Shown one piece after another: positions 29,385-39,423 of a stretch of DNA of 64,000 nucleotides. The stretch comes from DASVRA01 sp036388855 (GTDB taxonomy: Bacteria > Pseudomonadota > Alphaproteobacteria > Caulobacterales > Caulobacteraceae): the NCBI GenBank assembly GCA_036388855.1, contig DASVRA010000031.1, forward strand, positions 62,001 through 126,000, written 5' to 3'. The translations under genes and the position numbers were made by a program. Each line of letters begins with the position of its first letter. The first letter of the stretch is position 1. Under the pieces are notes generated by a model. The model was given only the letters and a program-made list of their open reading frames with translations, made no database searches and was not told where the DNA came from.

Positions 29385-30823
29385 ACCTTCACCTTTCCGA
29401 CGTGGTGAAGCGGGCGGTCACGCCCGACCCGGAGATCACCGGCGTCACCTCCGACAGCCGCAAAGTGCGCCCCGGCTACCTGTTCGCCGCCCTACCGGGC
29501 GCGCGGGTGGACGGCCGCAGCTTCATCCCCACGGCGCTTGAGCGGGGCGCCGCCGCCATCCTGGCGCCCGAGGATGTGACTGGCCTGGCCGCGCCTGTGG
29601 TGCACGCCTGGGACCTGCGCCGCGCCTATGCGCTGGCCGCGAAGGCGGTGCAGCCGCAGCAGCCGGAGACGGTGGTCGCGGTCACCGGCACCAACGGCAA
29701 GACTTCCGTGGCGGCCTTTTGCCGCCAGATCTTTGAGCGGCTGGGCCGCGTCTCCGCCAGCATGGGCACGCTTGGCGTGGTGGCAGCGGGCGAGCAGCTG
29801 ACGCCGCCAGGCCTGACCACGCCCGACGCCGCCGACGTGGCCGCGACCATGGCCGAGCTGCACCGGCGCGGCGTCACCCACCTGGCGCTGGAGGCCTCCT
29901 CGCACGGGGTGGACCAGCGGCGGCTGGACGGGGTGGAGCTGAAGGCCGCCGGCTTCACCAACCTCAGCCAGGACCACCTCGACTACCATGGCACCATGGG
30001 CGCCTACCGCGCCTCCAAGCTCCGCCTGTTCGAGACCCTGCTCCCGCGTGGCCGCACCGCCGTGTTGAACGCCGACTCCGACGCCTTCCCCGCGTTCGCC
30101 GCCGCCGCGGTGATGGCGGGCCAGACCATCCTGTCGGTCGGCGAACGGGGTCAGGGCCTGCGCCTGGTCGGACGCGAGCTGCTGCCCGACGGCCAGCGAC
30201 TGAAGCTGGCGGCGGGCGAGCACGCCTTCGAGGTGCGCCTGCCGCTCGCCGGCGCCTTCCAGGCCTCCAACGCCCTGGTCGCGGCGGGGCTGTGCGTCGC
30301 CGCCGGCGAGGATCTGCCGTTGGTGCTGGCGGCGCTGGAGCACCTGGAGGGCGCGCCCGGCCGCCTCCAGCGCGTCGGCTCCGGCCCGCGCGGCGGCGAG
30401 GCCTATGTCGACTACGCCCACACCCCCGACGGCCTCGCCACGGTGCTGGAGGCGCTCCGCCCCCACGCGCGCGGGCGGCTGATCGTGGTGTTCGGCGCCG
30501 GCGGCGACCGTGATCGGAGCAAGCGACCGTTGATGGGCGACGCGGCCGAGCGGCTGGCGGACATCGCCGTCGTGACCGACGACAACCCCCGCTCCGAAGA
30601 CCCCGCCGCCATCCGGTCTGAGGTTAAGGCCGGCGCCCCCTCCGCCCGCGAGATCGGCGACCGACGGGAGGCCATCTTCGCCGCCTGCGGGATGCTGGAG
30701 GACGGCGACGTGCTGGTGGTCGCCGGCAAGGGGCACGAGCAGGGCCAGCTGGTGGCCGGCGTCACCCACTCCTTCGACGACGTGGGGGTCACCCGCGAAG
30801 GTTTGGAGGCGGCCGATGGCTGA
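29381..30823 (+). CDS. murE: UDP-MurNAc-tripeptide synthetase MurE
   Basis: This Mur ligase adds the third residue of the stem peptide. The 480-residue protein has ATP loop TGTNGKTSVAAF (near residue 106) and the DNPR motif in VTDDNPRSEDPAAI (near 402), which predicts meso-diaminopimelate as substrate. The start is TTG, overlapping the ftsI TGA. The end overlaps murF by 8 nt. All three Mur ligase domains are present. Confidence 0.95.
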   Translation: MNLHLSDVVKRAVTPDPEITGVTSDSRKVRPGYLFAALPGARVDGRSFIPTALERGAAAILAPEDVTGLAAPVVHAWDLRRAYALAAKAVQPQQPETVVAVTGTNGKTSVAAFCRQIFERLGRVSASMGTLGVVAAGEQLTPPGLTTPDAADVAATMAELHRRGVTHLALEASSHGVDQRRLDGVELKAAGFTNLSQDHLDYHGTMGAYRASKLRLFETLLPRGRTAVLNADSDAFPAFAAAAVMAGQTILSVGERGQGLRLVGRELLPDGQRLKLAAGEHAFEVRLPLAGAFQASNALVAAGLCVAAGEDLPLVLAALEHLEGAPGRLQRVGSGPRGGEAYVDYAHTPDGLATVLEALRPHARGRLIVVFGAGGDRDRSKRPLMGDAAERLADIAVVTDDNPRSEDPAAIRSEVKAGAPSAREIGDRREAIFAACGMLEDGDVLVVAGKGHEQGQLVAGVTHSFDDVGVTREGLEAADG

Positions 30824-32216
30824 GCCGCTCTGGACCTCCGAGGAAATCCTCGCGGCCGTGGGTGGCGAACTGCATGGTAGGCCATTCGCCGCCAGCGGCG
30901 TCACTTTCGACAGCCGCGAGGTCGAGCCCGGCGACCTGTTCGTGGCGCTGAAGGGCGAGCGTGACGGCCACGACTTCGCGCCGATGGCCTTCGAGCGGGG
31001 GGCGGCGGGGGCGTTGACCTCTAGGTGCGTCCCCGGCTCCCACGTTCAGGTCGCCGACACACTGCCCGCGCTCGAAGCCTTGGGCGCCGCCGCGCGCGAG
31101 CGCTGCCCCGCACGGCGCGCCGCCGTCACCGGCTCGGTCGGCAAGACCAGCGTGACCCAGGCGGTGAAGGCGGGGCTGGAGCTGGCGGGCCGCGCCCACG
31201 GCTCGGTGAAGTCCTACAACAACCACATCGGTGTGCCGCTGACGCTCGCGCGGATGCCGCGCGATACCGAGCGCGCGGTGTTCGAGATCGGCATGAACCA
31301 CCCGGGCGAGATCGCGCCGCTCTCGCGCATGGTCCGCCCCCACGTGGCCGCCATCACCACCGTGGGCGCGGTGCACACGGAGTTCTTCGAGGACGGCGAA
31401 CGCGGCGTGATGCGGGAGAAGGCCGAGGTGTTCGCAGGGCTGGAGCCCGGCGGCGCGGCGGTGCTGAACGCCGACAGCCCGTGGTTCAGCGACCTGCGAG
31501 CGTTGGCGGAGACCGCCGGCGCCCGCGTCCTCTCGTTCGGCTCCGCCGAAGACTGCGATGCTCACCTCCTTAGCTTCCAAACCTCAGGTTCTCCGAATGA
31601 AGGGGCGGGGGTGCGCGCTGTCATCGGCGGGGAAGAAATCGAGTTCGCCCTGCTTCAGACGGGCGTGCACTGGGGCCTGACCAGCCTCTGTGTGCTGCTG
31701 GTCCTGCACGAGCTGGACGTGTCGCTGGAGACGGGCGTTCGCGCGCTGTCCGGCTTTGCGCCGCTGCAGGGGCGCGGGCTGATCACAATCGTCAACGCGC
31801 CCGCCGGCGCCTTCACTCTGATCGACGACAGCTACAACGCCAATCCGGTGTCCATGCGCGCGGCGATCGCCACGCTCGCCCAGCGGCAACCGAGCGGCCG
31901 CCGCGTCGCCGTGGTCACAGATATGCTCGAACTCGGCCCCTCCGCCCAAAGCGATCACGCGCGCCTAAGCAACGCTTTGGACGACTCGGGAATCGACCTT
32001 GTCTTCGCGGCAGGACCGCTGATGGCGCATCTCCATGAGGCGCTTCCGCCGTCCCGGCGGGGGGGCTATGCCCCCTCAGCCGCCGAGCTCGCGCCGCTGG
32101 TCACCGCCAGCGTCCAAGCCGGCGACGTGGTGCTGGTGAAGGGCTCCAACGGGTCCCGGGCGCGCGATATCGCAGCCGCGCTCCGAGGGCTCGACGCGCC
32201 CGAGGGTGAGGGCTGA
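30816..32216 (+). CDS. murF: UDP-MurNAc-tripeptide--D-Ala-D-Ala ligase MurF
   Basis: MurF adds D-Ala-D-Ala to the stem peptide. The 466 residues include ATP loop TGSVGKTSVTQ (near residue 107), the central domain with FEIGMNHPGEIAPLSRMVRPH, and LIDDSYNANPVSMRAA (near 332). The segment around 31571-31615 (about residues 253-267, FQTSGSPNEGAG) is a somewhat longer loop than usual. It overlaps murE by 8 nt and its stop shares one base with the mraY start. Confidence 0.94.
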   Translation: MAEPLWTSEEILAAVGGELHGRPFAASGVTFDSREVEPGDLFVALKGERDGHDFAPMAFERGAAGALTSRCVPGSHVQVADTLPALEALGAAARERCPARRAAVTGSVGKTSVTQAVKAGLELAGRAHGSVKSYNNHIGVPLTLARMPRDTERAVFEIGMNHPGEIAPLSRMVRPHVAAITTVGAVHTEFFEDGERGVMREKAEVFAGLEPGGAAVLNADSPWFSDLRALAETAGARVLSFGSAEDCDAHLLSFQTSGSPNEGAGVRAVIGGEEIEFALLQTGVHWGLTSLCVLLVLHELDVSLETGVRALSGFAPLQGRGLITIVNAPAGAFTLIDDSYNANPVSMRAAIATLAQRQPSGRRVAVVTDMLELGPSAQSDHARLSNALDDSGIDLVFAAGPLMAHLHEALPPSRRGGYAPSAAELAPLVTASVQAGDVVLVKGSNGSRARDIAAALRGLDAPEGEG

Positions 32217-33331
32217 TGTTCAACTACCTGTATCTGCTGGCGGCCGAGCACGGGTGGCACGTGCCGCTGCTGGGGCTGATGAAATACATCACCTTCCGCA
32301 CCGGCCTGGCGATCTTCACCGCCCAGATCGTCTGCGTGGCCATGGGCTCGCGCTTCATCCGCTGGATTCAGGCGCGTCAGGGGCGCGGCCAACCTATCCG
32401 CGAGGACGGCCCCGAAACCCACATCATCGCCAAGGCCGGCACGCCGACCATGGGCGGCTTCATGATCCTGGCCGGGCTGACGGTCGCCACCCTGCTCTGG
32501 GGCGACCTGACCAACCCTTACGTCTGGACCGTGCTGGGGGTGACCGCCGGCTACGGCGTGCTGGGCTTCATCGACGACTATCGCAAGGTGACGCGCCAGA
32601 CCTCCACCGGGGTGCGCGGCTCGATGAAGCTGCTGATCCAGTTCGCCATCGCCGGCTCCGCCTGCCTGGTGCTGATCATGACCGCGCGGCACGACCCGCT
32701 GACCCCGCCGGGCTACGAGTTCTCGGTCGCCCTGCCGATGGCCAAGGCGTTCCTGCTCAACGTCGGCTGGTTCTATCTGGTGTTCACCGCCGTGGTGATC
32801 GTCGGCGCCTCCAACGCGGTGAACATCACCGACGGCCTGGACGGCCTGGCAATCGTGCCGGTGATGATCGCCGCGGCCGCCTTCGGGGTGATCAGCTACA
32901 TGGTCGGCAACGCCCTGTTCGCCAACTACCTGCAGATCCACTTCGTCAAAGGCGTGGGCGAGCTGGCGGTGATGGCTGGCGCCATCATCGGCGCAGGCCT
33001 CGGCTTCCTCTGGTATAATGCACCGCCCGCCAAGATCTTCATGGGCGACACCGGTTCGCTGGCGCTCGGCGGCGGGCTCGGGACCATGGCGGTGGCGACC
33101 AAGCACGAGATCGTGCTGGCCATCGTCGGCGGGCTGTTCGTGCTCGAGGCGGTCTCGGTGATGCTGCAGATCGCCTACTTCAAGGCGACGGGGCGGCGCA
33201 TCTTCCTGATGGCGCCGATCCACCACCACTTCGAGAAGCTGGGCTGGGCGGAGTCCACGGTGGTGATCCGCTTCTGGATCGTGGCGGTGGTGCTGGCCCT
33301 GATCGGCCTCGGCACCCTTAAGCTCAGGTAG
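32216..33331 (+). CDS. mraY: Phospho-MurNAc-pentapeptide transferase MraY
   Basis: MraY makes lipid I at the inner membrane. The 371-residue protein has about ten membrane helices. Conserved aspartate motifs are GFIDDYRKVTRQ (near residue 118), NITDGLDGLA (near 203) and FMGDTGSLALGG (near 276). The HHHFE motif (APIHHHFEKLGW) is near 334. Its ATG overlaps the murF TGA as ATGA-type coupling (TGATG). It is essential and highly conserved. Confidence 0.97.
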   Translation: MFNYLYLLAAEHGWHVPLLGLMKYITFRTGLAIFTAQIVCVAMGSRFIRWIQARQGRGQPIREDGPETHIIAKAGTPTMGGFMILAGLTVATLLWGDLTNPYVWTVLGVTAGYGVLGFIDDYRKVTRQTSTGVRGSMKLLIQFAIAGSACLVLIMTARHDPLTPPGYEFSVALPMAKAFLLNVGWFYLVFTAVVIVGASNAVNITDGLDGLAIVPVMIAAAAFGVISYMVGNALFANYLQIHFVKGVGELAVMAGAIIGAGLGFLWYNAPPAKIFMGDTGSLALGGGLGTMAVATKHEIVLAIVGGLFVLEAVSVMLQIAYFKATGRRIFLMAPIHHHFEKLGWAESTVVIRFWIVAVVLALIGLGTLKLR

Positions 33332-33342
33332 GGGGCGCGCGC

Positions 33343-34761
33343 GTGATCCCGGTCCGTGGCTTCGAGGGCAAGACGGTGGCGGTGTTCGGCCTCGGCCGCA
33401 CGGGCCTGGCCGCCGCGCGCGCCCTCACTGCCGGAGGCGCGGGGGTGGTGGTTTGGGACGAGGGCGAAGCCGCCCGCGCCAAGGCGATGACGCAAGGGTT
33501 TTCGGTGGTGGACCTCGTCTCCGCCGACTGGTCCGGCTTCGACGCCCTGATGCTGTCGCCGGGCGTGCCGCTTACCCACCCCGAGCCGCACTGGACCGTG
33601 CAGAAGGCCGACGCCGCGGGCGTCGAGATCGTCGGCGACGTCGAACTGCTGGCCCGCACCGTCAACGCCGCCCCCGAGCACAAGCGGCCCAAGATCGCCG
33701 CCATCACCGGCTCCAACGGCAAGTCCACCACCACCGCCCTGCTGCACCATGTGCTGACCGCCGCGGGGCGCGATGCGCGCATGGGCGGCAACATCGGCGT
33801 GGGCGTGCTGGGGCTCGACGACATGCACGGCGGCGCCGTCTACGTGCTGGAGCTGTCGTCCTACCAGCTCGACCTGACCTCGAGCCTCAAGGCCGACGCG
33901 GCGGTGCTGCTCAACATCTCGCCCGACCACCTCGACCGCCACGGCGGCATGGACGGCTACGTCGCCGCCAAGCGCCGCATCCTGCTGAACCAGACCGAGG
34001 GCGACACGGCCATCGTGGGCGTCGACGATCCCTGGTGCCAGCGCATCGTCACCGAGATCACCGCCGCCAACCGCCGCACCGTCTGGCCGATCTCCGCCGG
34101 CCGGGCGATGGGCCGGGGCGTCTACGCCATCCAGGGCATTCTCTACGACGCCACCGGAGACCGAGTGACCGAGGTCGCCGACCTGTCGCGCGCCCGCTCG
34201 CTCCCCGGCCGCCACAACTGGCAGAACGCCGCGGCCGCCTACGCCGCCGCCCGCGCCCTCGGCCTCTCGGCCCAGGACGCGGTGGAGGGGCTGATGAGCT
34301 TCCCTGGCCTCGCGCACCGCATGGAGACGGTCGGCCGCATCGGCCGCGTCCGCTTCGTCAACGACTCCAAGGCCACCAACGCCGACGCCGCCCGCCAGGC
34401 GCTGTCGTCTTATCCAAGAGTCTACTGGATCGCCGGGGGAAGGCCTAAGGAAGGCGGCATCGAAGGGCTAGCCGACTTGTTCCCGCGCGTGGCCAAGGCC
34501 TACCTCGTCGGCGAGGCCGCCGGCGAGTTCGCCCATGTGCTGGACGGCCAGGCGCTGGCCAAGATCTGTCACGACATCGACCGCGCGGTCGCCGCCGCCT
34601 ACGCGGATGCCGCCACCACCGGCGAGGATGCGGTGGTGCTGCTGTCTCCCGCCTGCGCCTCCTTCGACCAGTTCGCCGACTTCGAGGAGCGGGGCGAAGC
34701 CTTCCGCGCCGCCGTCAGCGCACTCGCGCCACAGCCCGCACGCATGGGAGCGACGGCATGA
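33343..34761 (+). CDS. murD: UDP-MurNAc-L-alanine--D-glutamate ligase MurD
   Basis: MurD adds D-glutamate to UDP-MurNAc-L-Ala. The 472 residues start at GTG with a Rossmann-like motif VAVFGLGRTGLAAARAL. ATP loop ITGSNGKSTTTALLHH (near residue 123), NISPDHLDRHGGMDGY (near 190) and VNDSKATNADAARQAL (near 340) are in place. It follows mraY after 11 bp and overlaps ftsW by 4 nt. Confidence 0.95.
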   Translation: MIPVRGFEGKTVAVFGLGRTGLAAARALTAGGAGVVVWDEGEAARAKAMTQGFSVVDLVSADWSGFDALMLSPGVPLTHPEPHWTVQKADAAGVEIVGDVELLARTVNAAPEHKRPKIAAITGSNGKSTTTALLHHVLTAAGRDARMGGNIGVGVLGLDDMHGGAVYVLELSSYQLDLTSSLKADAAVLLNISPDHLDRHGGMDGYVAAKRRILLNQTEGDTAIVGVDDPWCQRIVTEITAANRRTVWPISAGRAMGRGVYAIQGILYDATGDRVTEVADLSRARSLPGRHNWQNAAAAYAAARALGLSAQDAVEGLMSFPGLAHRMETVGRIGRVRFVNDSKATNADAARQALSSYPRVYWIAGGRPKEGGIEGLADLFPRVAKAYLVGEAAGEFAHVLDGQALAKICHDIDRAVAAAYADAATTGEDAVVLLSPACASFDQFADFEERGEAFRAAVSALAPQPARMGATA

Positions 34762-35975
34762 CCGCCCAACACTCCGGGACAGCTCCCATGGCCGACAAAG
34801 CCACGAAATCCCAAGCCCACGCCTTCGCGCGGAGCGACCGCACCAAGGTCGGCCAGTGGTGGTGGACGGTCGACCATGTGCTGCTGGGCGCCACCTGTTG
34901 CCTGATCCTGATCGGTGTATTCCTGTCCTTCGGCGCCAGCCCCGCCGCCGCAGCGCGGAAGGGGCTCGGGGATCCTTTCTACTATGCCATCCGCCAGTGC
35001 GTATTCGCCGGGCTGGGGGTGAGCATCATGGTCTCCACCTCCATGCTCAGCCCCAAGGGGGTCCGGCGCGTGGCTTTTTTCATCTTCATTGGCGCCATCG
35101 CGCTGATGATGGCGCTGCCGTTCATCGGCCACGCATCGAAGGGAGCGACGCGCTGGATTGCCCTCGGCGGCATGACGCTCCAGCCTTCGGAGTTCATGAA
35201 GCCGGCCCTGATCGTGCTCTGCGGCTGGATGTTCGCCGAAGGGCAGAAGAAGGAGGGCGTGCCCGGCACTCCGATCGCGTTTGCGCTTTACGCGCTGTCC
35301 GTCGCTCTGTTGCTGATTCAGCCGGACGTTGGCCAGACGATTCTGATCACCGTGGCCTTCGGCGCCGCCTTCTTCATGGCCGGGGTGCCGCTGCGTTGGA
35401 TCTTCGGGCTGGCCGGGCTCGCGGTGGCGGGCGGTATCTCGCTCTACTTCATCTTCGATCACGTCGCCTCCCGCGTGCAGCGATTCCTGGCGGCGGACGA
35501 CGGTTCTGGCGGGCATCAGGTGGACAAGGCGCTCGACGCGATCGCGGCCGGGGGTCTGTTCGGGCGCGGTCCCGGCGAGGGTCAGCTGAAGCGCCACGTG
35601 CCGGAGATGCAGACCGACTTCGTCTATTCAGTGGGCGCTGAGGAATACGGGCTGGTGTTCAGCCTGCTGCTGATCGGCCTGTTCGCGCTCCTGGTCGTGC
35701 GCGGCATGATGAAGGCGATGAAGCTGTCCGACACCTTCGAGCAGATCTCGGCGGCCGCCCTGTTCGTGCTGGTCGGACAGCAGGCGATCATCAACGTCGC
35801 GGTCAACTTGAACCTGATGCCGACCAAGGGCATGACCCTGCCGTTCATCTCCTACGGAGGCTCCTCCATGCTGGCCATGGGGCTCACGGTGGGGCTGGCG
35901 CTGGCGCTGACCCGGCGCAGGCCCGGCGCCTACGCCAACCCGCAAGGCCTCTCGCCCGCCGGCGCCTTCGCGTGA
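34758..35975 (+). CDS. ftsW: Septal peptidoglycan glycosyltransferase FtsW
   Basis: This 405-residue SEDS-family protein has about ten membrane helices after a hydrophilic N-terminus. It polymerises lipid II together with FtsI. Family signatures include ATRWIALGGMTLQPSEFMKPAL (start near residue 131, with the conserved QPSE) and LPFISYGGSSMLAMGLTVGL near 360. The ATG at 34758 overlaps the murD stop; an internal ATG at 34788 is an alternative. It overlaps murG by 4 nt. Confidence 0.95.
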   Translation: MTAQHSGTAPMADKATKSQAHAFARSDRTKVGQWWWTVDHVLLGATCCLILIGVFLSFGASPAAAARKGLGDPFYYAIRQCVFAGLGVSIMVSTSMLSPKGVRRVAFFIFIGAIALMMALPFIGHASKGATRWIALGGMTLQPSEFMKPALIVLCGWMFAEGQKKEGVPGTPIAFALYALSVALLLIQPDVGQTILITVAFGAAFFMAGVPLRWIFGLAGLAVAGGISLYFIFDHVASRVQRFLAADDGSGGHQVDKALDAIAAGGLFGRGPGEGQLKRHVPEMQTDFVYSVGAEEYGLVFSLLLIGLFALLVVRGMMKAMKLSDTFEQISAAALFVLVGQQAIINVAVNLNLMPTKGMTLPFISYGGSSMLAMGLTVGLALALTRRRPGAYANPQGLSPAGAFA

Positions 35976-37066
35976 GCAAACGCACCGCCGTGGTCGCCGC
36001 CGGCGGCACCGGCGGCCACATGTTTCCCGCCCAGGCCCTGGCCGAAACCCTGACCGGGCGCGGCTGGCGCGTGGTGCTGGCCACCGACGACCGCGGCGCC
36101 CGCTACGCCGATAAATTCCCCGCCGACGACCGCCTGGCGCTGTCGGCCGCCACCTACCGTCCCGGCGACCCTGCAGGCATGGCCCGCGCGGCCGCCGAGG
36201 TGTGGCAGGGTGTCGGCCAAGCCCGCCGCGCCTTCGCCAAGCTCAAGCCCAACGTGGTCGTCGGCTTCGGCGGCTACCCCTCCCTCCCCGCGCTGGTGGC
36301 GGCGCTCAGCGCCCGCCGCGCGACTGTGATCCATGAGCAGAACGCGGTGCTGGGCCGGGTCAACCGCTTGCTGGCACCTCGCGTGAACGCGGTCGCCTGC
36401 GCCTTTCCAACCCTGCAACTCGCCAAGCCTTGGGTGCGGGCCCGCGCCCATGTCGTCGGCAATCCGGTGCGCCCGGAAATCCGAGCCTTGCACGACCAGC
36501 CCTACGTTCCCCCCAAGGATGGCGGCGAAATCCGCGTGCTGATTACAGGCGGCAGCCAGGGCGCGCGCCTGCTCTCCGAACTCCCGCCGCTGGCCATGGC
36601 CCAGCTGCCCGAGGCCCTGCGCCTGCGCCTGAAGGTGCAGCAGCAGACCCGCCCCGAAGGCATCGACGCCGCCCGCCGCGCCTACGCCGACGCCCTAGTC
36701 GCCGCCGAGATCGCCCCCTTCTTCCGCGACATGGCCGGCCGTCTGTCGGCAGCCCACTTGGTGATCGGCCGCGCCGGCGCCTCCACCGTCTGCGAACTGG
36801 CGGTCGCCGGCCGCCCCTCGATCCTGGTCCCCCTGAAGATTGCCGCCGACGACCACCAGCGCTTCAACGCCAAGCTGCTCGAAGACCCCGGCGCCGCCGC
36901 TATCGCCTACGAGGACGAGCTCACCACCGACAGCCTGGCCGGCGCGTTCAGCGCGCTGTTGCAGGACCCGCCGCGCCTTTCCCGCATGGCCGCCGCCGCC
37001 AAATCCGCCGCCACGCCCGACGCCGCCGAAAAGCTGGCCGACCTGGTCGAAGCCACCGCCCGCTGA
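35972..37066 (+). CDS. murG: UDP-GlcNAc:lipid I GlcNAc transferase MurG
   Basis: MurG makes lipid II. The 364-residue GT28 protein has glycine-rich GGTGGHMFPAQALAE (residues about 11-25), HEQNAVLGRVNRLLAPR (about 122-138) and VTGGSQGAR-like ITGGSQGAR (near 193). The start is GTG, overlapping ftsW. In most alphaproteobacteria murC and murB come next; here the cluster stops and an RTX protein gene follows after 96 bp. Confidence 0.95.
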   Translation: MSKRTAVVAAGGTGGHMFPAQALAETLTGRGWRVVLATDDRGARYADKFPADDRLALSAATYRPGDPAGMARAAAEVWQGVGQARRAFAKLKPNVVVGFGGYPSLPALVAALSARRATVIHEQNAVLGRVNRLLAPRVNAVACAFPTLQLAKPWVRARAHVVGNPVRPEIRALHDQPYVPPKDGGEIRVLITGGSQGARLLSELPPLAMAQLPEALRLRLKVQQQTRPEGIDAARRAYADALVAAEIAPFFRDMAGRLSAAHLVIGRAGASTVCELAVAGRPSILVPLKIAADDHQRFNAKLLEDPGAAAIAYEDELTTDSLAGAFSALLQDPPRLSRMAAAAKSAATPDAAEKLADLVEATAR

Positions 37067-37162
37067 GGGCAAGCCGCGGTTCACCGTTTGCAGCGCCCGC
37101 GTCCGAGACCGGAGCCGCGTTCCGCATTGGAACACGCGCGCCTTGAGGCGGTGGAAGCGGAC

Positions 37163-38740
37163 ATGACCTTGATCGGCACGGGCGGCGACGACAGCCTGGT
37201 GGGCGGCTCCGGCGGCGACAGCCTCTACGGCGCGGACGGCGGCGACACCTTGCGCGGCGGCGGCGACCGCGATCTGCTGCTCGGACAAGACGGTGACGAC
37301 CTGCTGGACGGGGGCGAGGCCAACGACACCCTGATCGGCGGCCCCGGTGACGACACCCTGCTCGGCGGCGCCGGCTTCGACTGGGCCGACTATGGCGACG
37401 CGGCCTCGGCCGTGATCGCCGACCTCTCGCTCAAAGCCGTTCAGGACACCGGCGGCGGCGGAATCGACCGCTTCGACTCGATCGAGCAGCTTTGCGGCTC
37501 CGGCTTCAACGACCGCTTCACCGGCGACAACGCCGCCAACCAGCTGGTGGGCGCGAACGGCGACGACACCCTCGCCGGCGGCGGCGGCGGCGACTCGTTG
37601 ATCGGCGGGGACGGGAACGATGTCCTTATCTCCGGCAACGGCCGCGACTACCTGGCGGGCGGCGCCGGCGACGACACCTACCTGATCGACCGATCCGGCG
37701 ATTACATCAGCGAGAAGGCAGACTCCGGCATCGACACGGTGCGCGCGGGCGCCTCCTGCCGGCTGAAAGCGAACCTGGAGGCGCTCGAACTCACCGGCGC
37801 GGGCGACACCAAGGGCTGGGGCAACGACCTCTCCAACACCATGACCGGCAACCGGGGCGACAACCTGCTGTTCGCCAATGGCGGCGACGACAGCATCCAT
37901 GGCGGGCGCGGCGACGACCTTCTTGGCGGAGGGCAGGGCAACGACCTGATCGACGGCGGCGAGGGGCGCGACACCGCTTCCTTCAACGGCTCGATGTCAG
38001 GCGTGACCGCCGACCTGAACATCGCCGGCGCACAAGACACAGGGCGGGGGTTCGACACCCTCGTCTCAATCGAGAACCTGATCGGCTCGCCTGAAAACGA
38101 CACTCTCACCGGCGACGGCGGCGACAATGAACTGACCGGCCACAAGGGCGCCGACTTCCTCTATGGCGGCGAGGGCTCCGACACCCTGAACGGCGGCAGC
38201 GGCGACGACTTTCTGTCCGCTGGCGGCGGCGGTGACGTGATCAAGGGCGGCGTCGGCGTCGACACCGTCTCCTTCGGCGGCGGCGTCGCCAATCTCACCG
38301 TCGATTTGAGGCTCCAGACGGCGCAAGACACCGGCGCAGGCATGATGGTGCTGAAGTCGGTCGAAAACCTCATCGGCGGGATCGGCGCCGACGACTTCAC
38401 CGCCAACGGCGAGGCCAACAACTTCAACACCGGCCCCGGCGACGACATCTTCCGCTTCTTCACCACCGCCGACCTCGACGGCGACAGCATCACCAAGCTG
38501 CGCGGCTCGGGCTTCGACCGCATCGACCTTAGCGGCATCGACGCGGACGAGACCGCCGACGGCGACCAGGCCTTCACTCTGGTGGGCGCCTTCACCGGCC
38601 AGGCCGGCGAGGCGGTCTACCACTACGAACTCGGCGGCTCCGAAGCCACGCTCGACCTCGACGTGGACGGCGACGGCCTCTCCGACGCCCATCTCACGAT
38701 TACCGGCAACGACTTCGGCGACGTCGGCTTCGTGCTCTAG
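37163..38740 (+). CDS. RTX-type calcium-binding exoprotein
   Basis: This 525-residue protein is made almost wholly of GGxGxDxLx nonapeptide repeats in several blocks (about residues 4-70, 125-170, 225-285, 325-375), separated by beta-rich linkers such as ADYGDAASAVIADLSL and ASFNGSMSGVTADLNI. Such repeats bind Ca2+ outside the cell and are exported by type I secretion. The C-terminus (about 425-525) resembles the M10 serralysin C-terminal domain, ending hydrophobically in GDVGFVL, a plausible type I signal. No enzymatic domain is seen. The start at 37163 is chosen by its AAGCGG-type RBS and repeat onset. No ABC exporter genes lie nearby. Confidence 0.85.
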   Translation: MTLIGTGGDDSLVGGSGGDSLYGADGGDTLRGGGDRDLLLGQDGDDLLDGGEANDTLIGGPGDDTLLGGAGFDWADYGDAASAVIADLSLKAVQDTGGGGIDRFDSIEQLCGSGFNDRFTGDNAANQLVGANGDDTLAGGGGGDSLIGGDGNDVLISGNGRDYLAGGAGDDTYLIDRSGDYISEKADSGIDTVRAGASCRLKANLEALELTGAGDTKGWGNDLSNTMTGNRGDNLLFANGGDDSIHGGRGDDLLGGGQGNDLIDGGEGRDTASFNGSMSGVTADLNIAGAQDTGRGFDTLVSIENLIGSPENDTLTGDGGDNELTGHKGADFLYGGEGSDTLNGGSGDDFLSAGGGGDVIKGGVGVDTVSFGGGVANLTVDLRLQTAQDTGAGMMVLKSVENLIGGIGADDFTANGEANNFNTGPGDDIFRFFTTADLDGDSITKLRGSGFDRIDLSGIDADETADGDQAFTLVGAFTGQAGEAVYHYELGGSEATLDLDVDGDGLSDAHLTITGNDFGDVGFVL

Positions 38741-38769
38741 GCGATCCCCGCCGCCGCCAACAGTTGCGA

Positions 38770-38788
38770 GCCGTTCTCACGGAACGGC
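38770..38788 (+). terminator. Hairpin downstream of the RTX gene
   Basis: GCCGTTC (38770-38776), loop TCACG, GAACGGC (38782-38788) form a perfect 7-bp stem 30 bp after the RTX stop codon. It sits before the hemerythrin-like gene. A U-tract is missing, so it is only a candidate terminator or mRNA-end structure. Confidence 0.4.
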
Positions 38789-38838
38789 GGGCTCCGCAGC
38801 GGGTTTTCACTGCAAACCCAACCTGCGGAGACGAAGAC

Positions 38839-39378
38839 ATGCGGACCGGCGGCGCGTTGATGGCTGGAGCGGCCATGGGATTCCTGGCGGGCGTGGCGTT
38901 CACGCCGGCGCGCAAGGCGGCCGTGCAGGGCATGGAGATGCTCGAGGGCGACTGGTTTGACGTGCTGAAGGCCGAGCACGAGGCGGTAGAAGCCCTGTTC
39001 GAACTGGTGCTGGCCACCGACGAGCGTCAAACGACGCGGCGCCAGATGCTGCTGACCAAGATCGCCTATGCGCTGAACAAGCACGCGATCCAGGAAGAGA
39101 ACGTCGTCTACCCGGCCCTGCGTAAGATCGACGAGGCGGCGGCCAAGCACCTGATCGAGGACCACGGCGAGATCAAGACGCTGATCAACGACCTCCAGTA
39201 TGTGATCGAGAAGGACGACCCGCGCTGGCTCGAGACTATGCGCAAGCTGTCGATGGAGGTGATCAGCCACGCCCGGGAGGAAGAGGACGAGATCTTCCCC
39301 CGCCTGCGCGGCCAGTCGCAGGAAGAGAACGACGCCATCACCCGGCGCATGCACTGGGAAGGCGTCAAGGTCGCCTGA
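38839..39378 (+). CDS. Hemerythrin-like HHE cation-binding protein
   Basis: This 179-residue protein has a short Gly/Ala-rich hydrophobic N-terminus (about residues 3-25) that may anchor it, followed by a four-helix hemerythrin domain. Candidate di-iron ligands are the histidines and glutamates in KAEHEAVEALF (near 47), NKHAIQEENVVYP (near 81), IEDHGEIK (near 107) and SHAREEEDEIFP (near 140). The ATG at 38839 has GGAG (38827-38830) 8 nt upstream. Roles of such proteins include O2, NO or iron sensing and storage; none is shown here. Confidence 0.85.
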   Translation: MRTGGALMAGAAMGFLAGVAFTPARKAAVQGMEMLEGDWFDVLKAEHEAVEALFELVLATDERQTTRRQMLLTKIAYALNKHAIQEENVVYPALRKIDEAAAKHLIEDHGEIKTLINDLQYVIEKDDPRWLETMRKLSMEVISHAREEEDEIFPRLRGQSQEENDAITRRMHWEGVKVA

Positions 39379-39423
39379 TCCGATCTGGCCTTTGGCGGTG
39401 GCGGCGGCATAAGCTGCCGCCGC